64,000 bases of DNA from Cyanophora paradoxa (lineage: Eukaryota > Glaucocystophyceae > Cyanophorales > Cyanophoraceae): assembly GCA_004431415.1 (NCBI GenBank), contig QPMI01000474.1, positions 78,913 to 142,912 on the forward strand, read 5' to 3'. Within the stretch, counting starts at the first letter, position 1. The number at the start of each line of letters is the position of its first letter. The notes under the pieces were generated by a model. That model was not told the DNA's origin. It saw nothing but the letters and a program-made list of their open reading frames with translations, and searched no databases. The translations under genes were made by a program, and so were the position numbers. Shown one piece after another: positions 12,313 to 22,558 of this stretch.

Positions 12313-14918
12313 CTACTCGTAGCTGGAGGGGTCGTAGTCCTGCGGGCGGGCCCGGGGCCGCGGCCCCCTCCACGGTCACCCAGGCCTGTGAAAGCGCGAA
12401 GACGGGCGCGGGGGGTACGCACCTCGCCGAAGAAACGGTCCACGAGCTGAGCGGAGCGGCGGGCGAGCTCCTCGTCCTAAGGGGGGAGGGATGAGGGGGG
12501 AAAGAAAGAAGGGGAAGGGGGGTAGGGGCTCCCTGACGCGCCTGCCCCATCTGTAGGCTCTCGATCGCGTCGATCCCGTCCGCCTCCTCGACCAGCCGCG
12601 GGCCCTGCAGGGGGTACGTCAGAGGGGAGGGGGGTACGGGGGGTACGGGGAGGGAGAGCGGGCCCTGGGGTGTCGCTCGAGGACCATGTGGACGAAGGAG
12701 AGGGCCGCCCGCGCGATCTCCGCGTCCGGCGCCCGCAGCAGCTGCTCCGCCTGTGAGGGGGAGGGGCGGCGCTGGGCCGGGCTGGAGGGGGGTACGCGGG
12801 CCTGGAGGAAGGGGGGTAGGCAGCCGGCCTGGACGAGGGCGACGGCGTGGCGCCCGTCCGCCCCCAGATTCGCCACCGCGAACGCGGCCTGGGGGGTACG
12901 CCATCTCAGAACAGGGGCAGGGCGGGGGTACAGGGGCACGCCTCGCGCTTGACGTCGAAGGGGGCGGAGGAGAGGAGGTGGGCGAGGGGGGGGAGGAGCC
13001 CGGCGCCCAGGGCCGCGTCCGCGTAGTCCGGGCCCGTACCCGTCACGTTCGACACGATCCAGGCCGCCTGTCGGGGTACGAGGTAAGAAACTGTGTTGTG
13101 ACCCGTACCCCCCGCGGCCTCCCACCTCCTTAGCGGTCGCGCGGTGCTCCTCGGAGGCGAGGAGGCGGCGGAGGGCCTCCAGGAAGGCGGGGCCTGCGCC
13201 GGGGAGGGGTACGGGTTCGCTGCGGCGGGGCGGGCGGGGCGCGGGGGCGGGCCCTGGTGGAGGAGGACGGCGACGTGCTCGGCGGGGCCCGAGGCGACGT
13301 TCCCGAGGGCGCGGAGGAGCGGCGTCAGCGCCCGCCCGCCCGCCGGCCGCTGCGGGTCCGCCACGCGCGCCACCTGCCGCCCCGGGGCGGTCGGCCGGAG
13401 GGGCGCGGCGCGGGCGGAAGGCCGCGGGGGGTACCATCGCGGAGACGACGCCGGCGTCGATGAGCTGCCGCGCGTTGCCGTCCTCCCCCGCCGTCAGGTA
13501 CGACCTGGGGGGGGGGGGGTACGGGTCGAAGGCTGGGGGCGGGTGCAGGGAAAGAGGGGCGCACAGGAGCCACGCGACTTCCTCCTGCGTCTCGTCGTCC
13601 TGCGGGGGAGGGGGGGGGGGGGGGGAGTCGGCGGGGCTCACGTAGGCGGCCGCGGGGTACGACACCGCGAGGGAGGCGGGGGGTTGATGGCGAGGGGGCC
13701 ACGGCCTGCGGGCGGGCGAGGGGATCGTACCCCTCCCCGACAGGAGGGGGGGAGGCGGGGGGGGGTACGGGGACGACGCCGAGGGGGAAGTAGTCGTCGA
13801 CGCGGGGGCGCGGGCCGCGGACGAGGTTCGTGAGGGCCCACGACGCCGTCTGCACCAGCGACGCCGACTGCCGCGGGACGAGGACTCGGTGACTCGGCGG
13901 GCCGGCGGCGCGGCGGGCGGGGCGGGCGGGCGGGCGGGGCGCACGCGCGCGGCGCGGAGGACGGCGATGAGGGCGGCGCGGCGCCCTCCGCCCGCAGCTG
14001 CGCGGGCCTCGCCCGGGGCGGGGGGCGCGGGGCGGGGGCGGGGGGCGGGAGGGTGGCGCGCCTTGTCGCGGAGCTCGACGCTGTCGCCGGCGATGTTGCC
14101 GAGGGCCCACGCGCCCTGCTCCTGGAGGATCTGCCCCCGCCGCTCGCAGAGGGGCGGCGCGGAGGGCCGGGGCCGGCGGGCACCGCGTCGCCGGAGGCCA
14201 CCAGAGCGATGAGCTGCGGGGAGAGGGCGGCGACGGCCGCTGTCTCCTCGTGCGTCCCGGTCGCGATGTCTGCCCGCCCGGCCGCCCCGCGCGAGTGAGC
14301 GAGCCGGCGCCGGCGCCGGGGCGCGGCGCACTCGTGCAGATCCACGCCGCCTCCATCCTGTGCTCCGCGCTCGCCTCCCCGAGGACGCGCTGCCGGCGGG
14401 GCGGGCCGGGGCGGGCCGGCTCGGGCGAGGCGAGGACGGGGCGCGCCCCGCCGGCCGGCCGCGCACCGCGAGGCGCTCGAGGAGGCCCATGGAGAGCGCG
14501 CGGGCGATGGGGGCGCCCTCCTCGGCGCTCAGCGCGCGCCGCAGCCGCCGCAGCGCCTCCGTCCGCGCCGCCGTCGCGCCCTCCTGCCGCGGCGGCGCTC
14601 AGCGGGGCGCCGGCGGCCGGCGCGCCGCCCCGCGCACGTCGAGCGCCCGAATGAGCTGCTGGAGCTCGGCGTCGGTCATCGCGGGGCCCGTGTCTGCGCT
14701 CGCTCAGCGCCAGCTGGTTCCCGCGCGGGCGCCGGCGGACCCATCTCATCTTCGCCGGCGCCGCTGGCCTTCCTGCGCTTGAGCACCTCGCCTTTGCGCT
14801 TGTCCTTGCGCAGCTCGGCGAAGGCGCGCTCCTTTTCCTTGCGCGCGGCGCCCGGGTCGAGGGTCTTCTTGTAATCCTTCGCCCGCGACGCGCCGCCCTT
14901 GCCGCCGCCGTGCTCCAT
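12313..14918 (-). CDS. Importin-alpha (karyopherin alpha), intron-split
   Basis: Nuclear import adaptor that binds classical nuclear localisation signals in the cytoplasm and is carried through the pore by importin-beta. The first exon, from ATG 14918, has a basic IBB-type helix: KDYKKTLDP, then ELRKDKRKGEVLKRRK. Armadillo repeats with the family's Trp/Asn ladder follow: EQGAWALGNIAGDS (~14100), QTASWALTNLVRG (~13840), RALGNVASG (~13310), QAAWIVSNVTG (~13050), AAFAVANLG (~12870). The acidic C-terminal exon ends DYDPSSYE* at 12313, typical of the tail. At least eight short introns interrupt it; several begin GTACCCC and end in a C-run plus AG. The order of repeats and total length fit the family of about 520 residues. 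Confidence 0.9.
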
Positions 14919-15484
14919 TGCGCTCCCGGCGTCGACCGTCTGCCGGTCGCACGTCGGCGCGTGACGGCTGCACTGGGCGCGTGCGAAGGATGTAACTTGG
15001 CGGCCGGGGGCGATGCGGATCACCGGAGCCGCTTCGAATTCTGGCGGGCTAGTGGACAGAGCGTGTACCCAGCTGCTAAAGCACCCGGTACCCCGTCTCA
15101 GTGTGATCCCCCGCATGAATAATATTATAGCTCGATCGTCCGCGCTCGTGCACGATCGAACCGGTTCGCGTTTTCCCAGCTTTTCGGCGGGCCGGCTCAC
15201 GGCCCGGGTACCGGGCCACGGCAGGCTCCAGAGGCGCGCCGACGCGCCCGGCGGCCACCTCCGATATCGATTCCGCTTAAGCTCTTAGAGACCGGAAGAA
15301 CGCCTCGAGTGATCGCCGATCGGAGCTGACAGCCTGGCAGGCTAGCTGCAGCTGGCGCCGGCAGGTTGGAAAGAGAAGAGATCGGAGCCGCGTAAGCTTC
15401 GTCTAGCTGAGCACTTGCAGCATGCTGGCCTGTTAGCCGAAGGCCGCTGAAGTCCCGCGCACCCACGTTGCGTCGGCCGCGGCC
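14919..15484. other. Divergent promoter region between importin-alpha and receptor genes
   Basis: The flanking genes diverge, so this spacer should hold both promoters. Visible signals are AT-richer patches near 15115-15135 (ATGAATAATATTATAG) and several palindromes. No consensus TATA box at a fixed distance from either start can be asserted, and no coding sequence is supported. Confidence 0.5.
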
Positions 15485-18400
15485 ATGGAAGGAGGACGGC
15501 GCCGGAGCCAGCGGGCATGGAAGCGGTGTCGGAGGCCAGCGGGCCCCCACGGGCCCCCGTGTTCGCGCTGGCGCGTGCGCCCTTCCGCAGCGGCAGGGCA
15601 TCTAGATGTGTTTAGAGCCGTGCAAGCGTGCCTCCTTGTGGCGCTCGCCCTCCCCGGCTCGGCGACGGCGAATCCAGCGGCAGTGACAGTCATCATCGGG
15701 GGGTGCGTGCCTTGTGATTGCGCCCAGCCACGCTCGTCCCCCCCTCGGCTCCGGCGTCTCGTGCCGGCCGCGGAGCTCCCGGTGACGAGACTGAGCCCGG
15801 CGCAGGACGTTCCAGCTGGCGCAGCCGGAGGGCGCCACGCTGGCCGACATCTTCGTCTTCGCCGTGGGCGAGGCGAACCGCACGCTCGCCCCGCCGGGCT
15901 TCGAGTTCGCGCCCCTCGTCGCCGACCAGGTCCGATCTTGGCTTTCGGCCCCCCCCCTCCCCTCCCTGCGCTGGCAGCGCCCGCCGCCCACGCCCGGCCG
16001 CCCCTCCGCCGCAGGGCCTCAACGCGAACGCCGCCGTCGGTTCCGGTGCGCGCGCGCCCTTGCTGGAACGCCGCTTCAAGGCTTGCACATTGCACAGAGG
16101 CCGAGGCTGGCGCTGACACTCACCCCCCCCTCCCCTTCACCCCCCCAAAAACACACACGCAGCGGTCTCCCTCGCCGGGGCCGGCGCTGCTATCATTATC
16201 GGGGTGAGCGCCCCCCCCTGCGCACCCCTTGCGCGCGCCCCTCGGCTGAGAGCGCGGCGCAGCTGCGGACGTCTGCGGCCGCCCAGCCGATGGTGCCCCG
16301 CCTCGCCCCGCGGCCTCGGGCCTCGCCTCGCCTTGCCGGGCGCTGAGGGGCGGGCCGGGGCCGGCGCAGTCGTACGCGCTGAACAACTACGAGCTCACGC
16401 ACATATCCGTCACGGCCACCGCGCCGACCTTCTCCAACAAGGCCGAGGCCCGCCCTCCCCACTCGATCCCCCCTCGCCCCAGCCCCCCTCCCAACACCCC
16501 CCGCCCCCCCCGCCGCGCAGTTCCCGTACTACGGGCGGGTGGTGCCGAGCGACGCGCTGCAGGGCCCGGCGATCGCGGAGGTCCTCGCCGCCTTCGGCTG
16601 GCGCCGCCTCTCCATCGCGTTCACCCTCGACGTCTACGGTGAGCCGGCCGGCGAGCCGCTCTCGACGACCCAGCCGGGTTTCCTTGAGGGCGCCGCTGAC
16701 GCCCGGGGCCGGGGCGCGGTGCAGGCCAGGGCATCTCGGCGAGCTTCGCGGAGCGGGCGCGGGCGCTGAACCTGACCCTCGCCGCCTCCGCCTCGTTCTT
16801 CCCCTCGGCGGACCCCGCGGCGGCGGTGGCGGCGCTGCGGGCGGCCGAGGCGCGCGTCGTCGTCCTCGCGATGCTCCACGCCGACGCGGCCCGCTTCGTG
16901 GCCGCCGCGCTCGCCGCCGGCATGACCGGCGACCAGTACGCCTACCTCTGCAGCGACTCCCTCGGTGACCGAACGCCCACCGCTTTCCTTCCTCCCTTTC
17001 TTGTAGAGCCCACGTTCTCCTTCTCTTTGATCCGAGGGACGAAACAAACCCCTTTAAAAATCCTCTTTGCTCTTAAGCTTCAAACCAGCAAGCGAAGCTT
17101 CGCCGCCCCCGCCATCTTTCTGAAGGGCGGCGCGGCAGCGGTGGAGACGTCGCTGGTGGGGAAGCCGGCGGCCGTCCTCGCGGCGATGGACGGGATGCTG
17201 GGCGTGCGGACTTTCGCCGGCTCGGCCTCCTCGGACGCCTTCGCCGACCTCGAGCGCGGCTGGGCCGCCGCCGAGGCCGCCCGCCCTCTACGGCCGCCCC
17301 GGGCGATCCCCTACTACGGCCTCTTCACGTGGGACGCCGTGCAGGCGTCGGCGCGCGCCCTCGCCTCGCTGCCCCGCGAGGCGCTCCGCAACGCCTCCGC
17401 ATCGGCCCCGGGCCCCAGCGGCCCCGGAGGCCTCCGCAAGAGCCCCCTCGGCCAGGTGCCCGCGGCCGCGCCTCCTCCGCCCCTTCCCTTCTTCATTTTC
17501 GCGGCAGCGGCTGTACGCGTCGCTGGTGGGGACGCGGTTCGAGGGGGTGACGGGCCCCGTGGCCTTCACTGCGGCCGGGGACCGCGTGGGCATCTACGAG
17601 CTCGTCAACCTGCGGGGCGGCGCCTGGGCCCGCGTCGCTACCTACGACCCCGCCCGCGGCCTCGACCCTCCCCGCCCCGCCGTCCGCTTCTTCGGCGGGC
17701 GCCCCGACCCGCCCTCGGACCGCCTCTCCTGCCCCGCCGGCAACGCGCGCCCGCCCCGCCCCGCCCCCTTGGCTTGACTCCAGCTGAGCCGGCCCCCTCT
17801 CCACAGGTTCCGGACGGGCAGGGGGTCGGGTGCGTCCCGTGCCCCGCCGGCTCCTTCGCCGCCCGCCCCGGCTCGGCCGCCTGCGCCCCCTGCCCCCAGG
17901 GCTTCGCCGCCCCCGACGCCGGCTCCGCCTCCTGCGCCCCGTGCGAGCCCCGCCCCCCTTCCTTCTCCCGATCCGATGATCTGACGATCTCTGCGCAGGT
18001 GCGAGCCCGGGAGCTTCCAGGACCGCGTGGGGCAGACGGCCTGCGTCCTCGCCGACCCGGGCTTCTACGTCCCCTCCCCCAACGCCTCCGCCCCGCTCCC
18101 CTGCCCCGGTCCGCCCCTAGCGACCCCTCCCGCGCTGCTCGTCCGCTCACCTGTTCGCGGGCAGCGCTGGCGACGACGCGGCGGCAGGGGGCGCTGCGGG
18201 CCTCGGAGTGCCACTGCGCGCGCTCGACGTACGCGCCGGGCCCCTTTGGCGACGTCGCCGGCCCCGCCGCCAAGTGCCTCGCCTGCCCCGCGGGGGCCTA
18301 CTGCGACGGGCCCCTCCCGCCCCGCGCCCTCCCGGGCTTCTACGAGGCCCCCTGGGCCCGCTTCACCGGCTTCCAGCGCTGTCCGGAGGCGGAGGCCTGC

Positions 18401-21400
18401 CTCGGGGGCCCGGAGCCGGCCCCCGCCGTCCTTCAAGCGGCCGCCCTCAACCAGAGCCTCTCGTTCGCCCTCGCACCGCCCCCCGAGGCCTGCGCGCCGG
18501 GGTACGAGGGCCCGCTCTGCTCGGTGTGCACGGAGGGGTACGGGCGCGGGGGCCCCTTCCAGTGCGCGCCCTGCATGCCGGCCGAGGCGATCTGGTTCAT
18601 CGTCGCCGCCGGTGCGCCCCGATGGAATCGAGCACCTCGAGTAGGTACAGGCGGCTCCTGACGCGGCGCTCCGCGGCCCCCAGGCGCCCTCGCGATCGTC
18701 CTCGGGATCCTCCTCCTCGTCGTCCGCACGTGCGCGCGCTCCTCGAGCCCTCGCCCTCGCCCTCCGCCGCGGCAGCCTGAGGGGCGTGGCCCCCAGGGTG
18801 AAGTCGGCGCTGAAGCCGGCGGCGCGGGGCCCCGTCTACATCAAGATCCTCCTCTCCTACGTCCAGCTCCTCTCCTTCTGCAAGTTCTCCACCCCCTGGA
18901 GTGAGCCGCTTCGAGCTCTCCAGAACAGATTAAGCATCATCGAGCCGCCGCGCTGACTGCTGTGCCCGGCAGCGGCGGCGCTGAACGGCTTCTTCCGGGT
19001 GGCCTCCTCGGGGGTCTCCCCCCTCGACACCGTCTTCTCTGCCGACTGCGCCCTCCGCAACCGCCGCGGCTCCTTCGACTTCTACGGTGCCGCCCCGTAC
19101 CCCCCCTTCCTTTCCTTTCCTTTTCCTTTCCTTTTCGCGCCTTTTCTTTTCTTTTCTTATGGACCGCAGACCGCCTGCGCATCGTCGTCGGGGCCCCCGG
19201 CGTGCGCCCGTGCCCCTCTGATTCTGAGCCCGCCCGCCTCGCCCCGCCCTGCTGATCGGGCCGCAGGTGGCGCTCCTGGTCGCGCTCTTCGTGTTCCTCG
19301 TTGGCCGCTTCTCCTCGCGCGCCCGCCGCCTCCTCGCCGACAAGGAGGCGGCATCCCCCCTCTCCGGCTCCCCCCGCGCCTCCGCCCCCGGCCCCGGCCC
19401 CGGCCCGGCCCCGGGCCTGGCGCCCTCGAACGTCGTCGCCCGGCGCTACGTCGACGAGGAGGCGGGGAGCGAGGCGGGGCGGGACTCGCCGGCCTCGCGC
19501 TCCTCGCTGATCCCCGGCGGCCCCGCGGTGCCGACGCCGCCGGGCGGGCACGCGAGGCGGGCGCGGGCCGGCGCTCGGTGCTGGGCTCCCTCGACGACCT
19601 GCGGGCGGCGGCGGCGGAGTACCGGCGCTCGTCGGTGGCGTCGGACGCCGACCGCTACGGCGCCGGCCTCCTCCTCGCCACGATGAGCCTCCACGCCGAG
19701 CTCGGGTCCGGCGCCGCCCGCCGCGGCAGCGGCGAGGGGAGGGACCCGGCTCCGCCTCGGCCCCCGGCGGCGGCGGGGGCGGCCGGCGCAAGGCGTCGGT
19801 TTCGGGGCGCCGCCTCTCGCGCGCCATGCGCTCCGTCTCCTCCATTGCGGCCAAGGCGCGCCCCCGCCCCCCGGCGCCAGCAGCTCGCCCCGCGCGTACG
19901 CGGCCCCCTCACGCGACCGCCCGCGCGCAGTTCTACGTGCCGTCCGCCGCGGACTACTTCTGGTCGTCGACGATCCTGCTCGTCTTCCTTCTGCACCCCG
20001 CCATCACCGAGACCGTCCTCCTCGCCTTCCGCTGCACCTCCGTCCAGGCCCGCCCGCCCCGTCCCAACTCCTCTCCTTTCCTCGACTTCGAAGCGATCTC
20101 GAGGCGAGCGCAGGGGCGGCGCTTCCTGTACGCCGACCTCCGCATCGACTGCGAGGGGGACGACTTCCGGCGCTCGACCCTCGGCCTCGCCCTCCCCGCC
20201 CTCTTCTCCCGTCCGCTGCTCTCCCCGCCCCCGCCCTCAGCCCCAGCCCCGGCTCAGGCGCGGGCCCCGCAGACGTGCTCCTGATGGGCTTCGCCCCCTT
20301 CGGGTTCCTCGTGTGGAAGCGGCGCGCGATCTTCGCGCCGCACCTGCGGACGCGCTTCGCGTTCCTCACCCGCGGCTACCGCCTCCGCGTCGTCTACTGG
20401 GAGGCCTTCGCCGTCGCCCGCAAGGCCCGCCCCGCCCCGCTGGAGCTCAGCCGAGCTCAGCTGAGCCTCGGGCGGGCAGATCCTCGTCGTCTTCATCGCC
20501 GTCTTCCTCTCCGAGGCGGCCTCGGCGCAGGCCCTCTCGGCCATCGGCGCCCTCGTCCTCAGTCAGCCGCCGCCGGCACCTCAGTCAGCCGTCGCCGCCC
20601 CTCGCCCCCTCTGAGAGGGGCCGGGGCGCGTGGCGCAGCGACGGCGGTGGCGGCGAAGGTGCAGCCCTTCGAGTTCCGCGAGGCGAACATCCTCGTGCGC
20701 CGCCCCCGCGCCCCCGCGCCCGCCCCGCCCGTCTCCCCCGCCCCTCACGGCCTCGCGCGCCCGCGCAGGAGACGTTCGCGGGCGTCTGCGTCACCATCTC
20801 CGTCTTCGGCGGCGCCTTCCTCACCGTGCGCAGCGCCGCCGGGCGGGCTCTCCAGCGCAGCGAGCGCTGGCTCGACCTCACGCGCCGCGCAGGTGGAGGC
20901 CGCCGAGGAGGCCGCGGGCGCCGCCGGCGGCTCGGGCTCGGGCTCCGGCCCGCAGCTCTCCGGGGAGCGGCAGGCGGCGATCGCGGCGACGGTGCTCGCC
21001 ATCAACTGCGCCTTCCTCGCCACCTGGGCCTACTACTTCCTCCGCGAGGCCGGCGCCCGCCTCGCGGCCCTCGCCTCCCGCCTCCGCCCCTCCCTCTCCG
21101 CCGCCGCCCCCGTCTCCCCGGCCCGCCCGCCCCCGCCTCCCGCCCCGACCTCGACCCCAGCCCGCCTCCCCGCCCCCGCTTCCCGCCGCCAAGGACGCCG
21201 GGGAGGGCGCCGACGGCGGCGCCGACGCGGCGGCGGCGCCGCGGGCGGTGCTGGACGGCGCCGGCATCTGGTCGCGCTTCGGCGGCTCGGGCCCCTTCGT
21301 CGTGCCGTCGCCGCCGCCCCGCCCGCCGCGGGCCGTGCGGGGCCCCAAGCCGGCCCCCTCGGGCGCTTCGCTCGCCGGGGCCGGCCCGGAGCCGCCCCTC

Positions 21401-21964
21401 GCCCTCGTCTTTGCCCTCCAGACGGACTACTGCTCGGCCGGTGAGGACAGCGCCGCGCGGCCCGGCTCCAGCCGCCAGTCCTCCTCCTTCCTCCTCGACG
21501 AGCCGCCGCCCGCGGCCAAGCTGGCGGCCGCCTCCGCCGCCCCGCCGCCGCCGCCGCCGCCGCCGATTGCGGGCTGGCCGCGCTGGGGAGCCTGGGGCCC
21601 GAGAGCGAGTTCGAGGGCGAGGGCGAGGGCGAGGGAGGCGGCTTCGGAGGAGCGGGCGGGGCGCTGGCGCCGGAGGACGAGGGGCCGCCCCGATGCCCCA
21701 GAAGAGGATGAGGATGATGATGATGAGGGGGAGGAGGAGGAGGAGGAGGAGGAGGAGGAGGAGGAGGAGGAGGGGGGGGCGGTGGCGGAGGTGCACCCCT
21801 GGGCGTCTTCCGCGCTCTGCTTTCCGGCGCCCTTCCTGGCGCGCGGGTTCGCCGGCAGAGGCGGCGGCGGCGGCGGCGGGGGCCGCCGGAGGGTCTCCGC
21901 GTCTCTCGCCAGCAGCTCCTCGGCGCGCTCGAGCACCGCCCTCGCCCCGCCCGAAGAGGCCTGA
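15485..21964 (+). CDS. Large receptor: signal peptide, ANF-type ligand-binding domain, Cys-rich repeats, multiple membrane segments
   Basis: Intron-rich plus-strand gene. Exon 1 encodes a signal peptide (LLVALALPGSATA, ~15635-15670). A type-1 periplasmic-binding/ANF receptor domain follows: ADIFVFAVGEANRTLA, YALNNYELTHISVTATAP (~16373-16430), and FPYYGRVVPSDALQGP with FGWRRLSIAF (~16520-16625), continuing to about 17690. Cysteine-rich GCC2/GCC3 (ephrin-receptor-like) repeats run 17810-18580 (CVPCPAGSFAARPGSAACAPC; LCSVCTEGYGRGG). After that come hydrophobic segments: IVLGILLLVV (~18700), VALLVALFVFLVG (~19268), STILLVFLLHPAITETVLLAF (~19970), LLMGFAPFGFLVW (~20277), VVFIAVFLSEAASA (~20490), TFAGVCVTISVFGG (~20770) and VLAINCAFLATWAYYF (~20990). 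The cytoplasmic tail is low complexity, with a poly-Glu run at 21721-21775, and ends at TGA 21964. Probably a plasma-membrane chemosensor; ligand and coupling are unknown. Exact exon edges are approximate. Confidence 0.75.
21705..21776. repeat. GAT/GAG trinucleotide tract in coding exon
   Basis: A run of GATGAGGATGATGATGATGAG is followed by about fifteen GAG codons, encoding an Asp/Glu tract in the receptor's cytoplasmic tail. It is a simple-sequence tract and likely length-variable. Confidence 0.85.
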
Positions 21965-22558
21965 GGCCCTGCCGCCGCCCCGGCGCCCCGCCCCATGCCA
22001 TTCCCTTGCTGCTCTTCTTGATGCCCATGGCCACTAGTAGTGTCTGCATTCGGATTCTATTTAATCATGATCACTCAGTGCCCGGGGCCCGCTTATCATT
22101 GTACTTTTTCTGCCCGGCCATGGATAGAATATTAATCTATTATTTCGAAGCTTGTTTGTTCAGCTTAATCAACAGCTCGAACTTTTTCACGTCGGATCTT
22201 TTCACAGATCTAGAGTGATTGTTTTCCAGTAGTACTAGTGTCATAGTATTTCCACAATTCCACAGTTCTCATAGTATTTATTCCAGTTATATTCCTTCTG
22301 CCTCGGCCGACGCGTCTGTCTCGAAGTAGTTGTATTTTCCTTGCTCGTGATCATGATCATTTAAACTCGATTGATGACTAAGTGATGGTAATTCACCAAA
22401 AAAAAGGCCCAGTGGCCTCGAAAAAGCGCAGGATATTCTTGATTTCTAATTACCAGGTACCTGGTAATCTACGTAAGCGCACGTGATTGAACCCCTACCC
22501 CAGTCCCTCGAGCTCGCAGCCCCCGCTGCTACGGCCATGGGATCCGATGATCATTCGA
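21965..22558. other. Convergent 3' intergenic region
   Basis: Lies between the 3' ends of the receptor gene (plus) and the F-box/LRR gene (minus). It is AT-richer and contains TCATGATCA palindromes and the inverted pair ATTACCAGGTACCTGGTAAT (22451-22470). GGTAATTCACC followed by an A-run near 22388-22406 matches, in reverse complement, the T-run plus GGTGAATTACC at 824-848, so both may belong to one dispersed repeat. No gene seen. Confidence 0.5.

Noticed and set aside
12619-14490. 623-codon minus-strand frame in the importin-alpha locus
   Set aside because: It links pieces of several armadillo exons with translated introns. The true protein switches frames at the introns.
18999-22037. 1012-codon plus-strand open frame
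   Set aside because: It runs through introns and exons of the receptor gene in mixed frames; the product is Arg/Pro/Ala low complexity without domains. It results from GC-rich sequence lacking stops.
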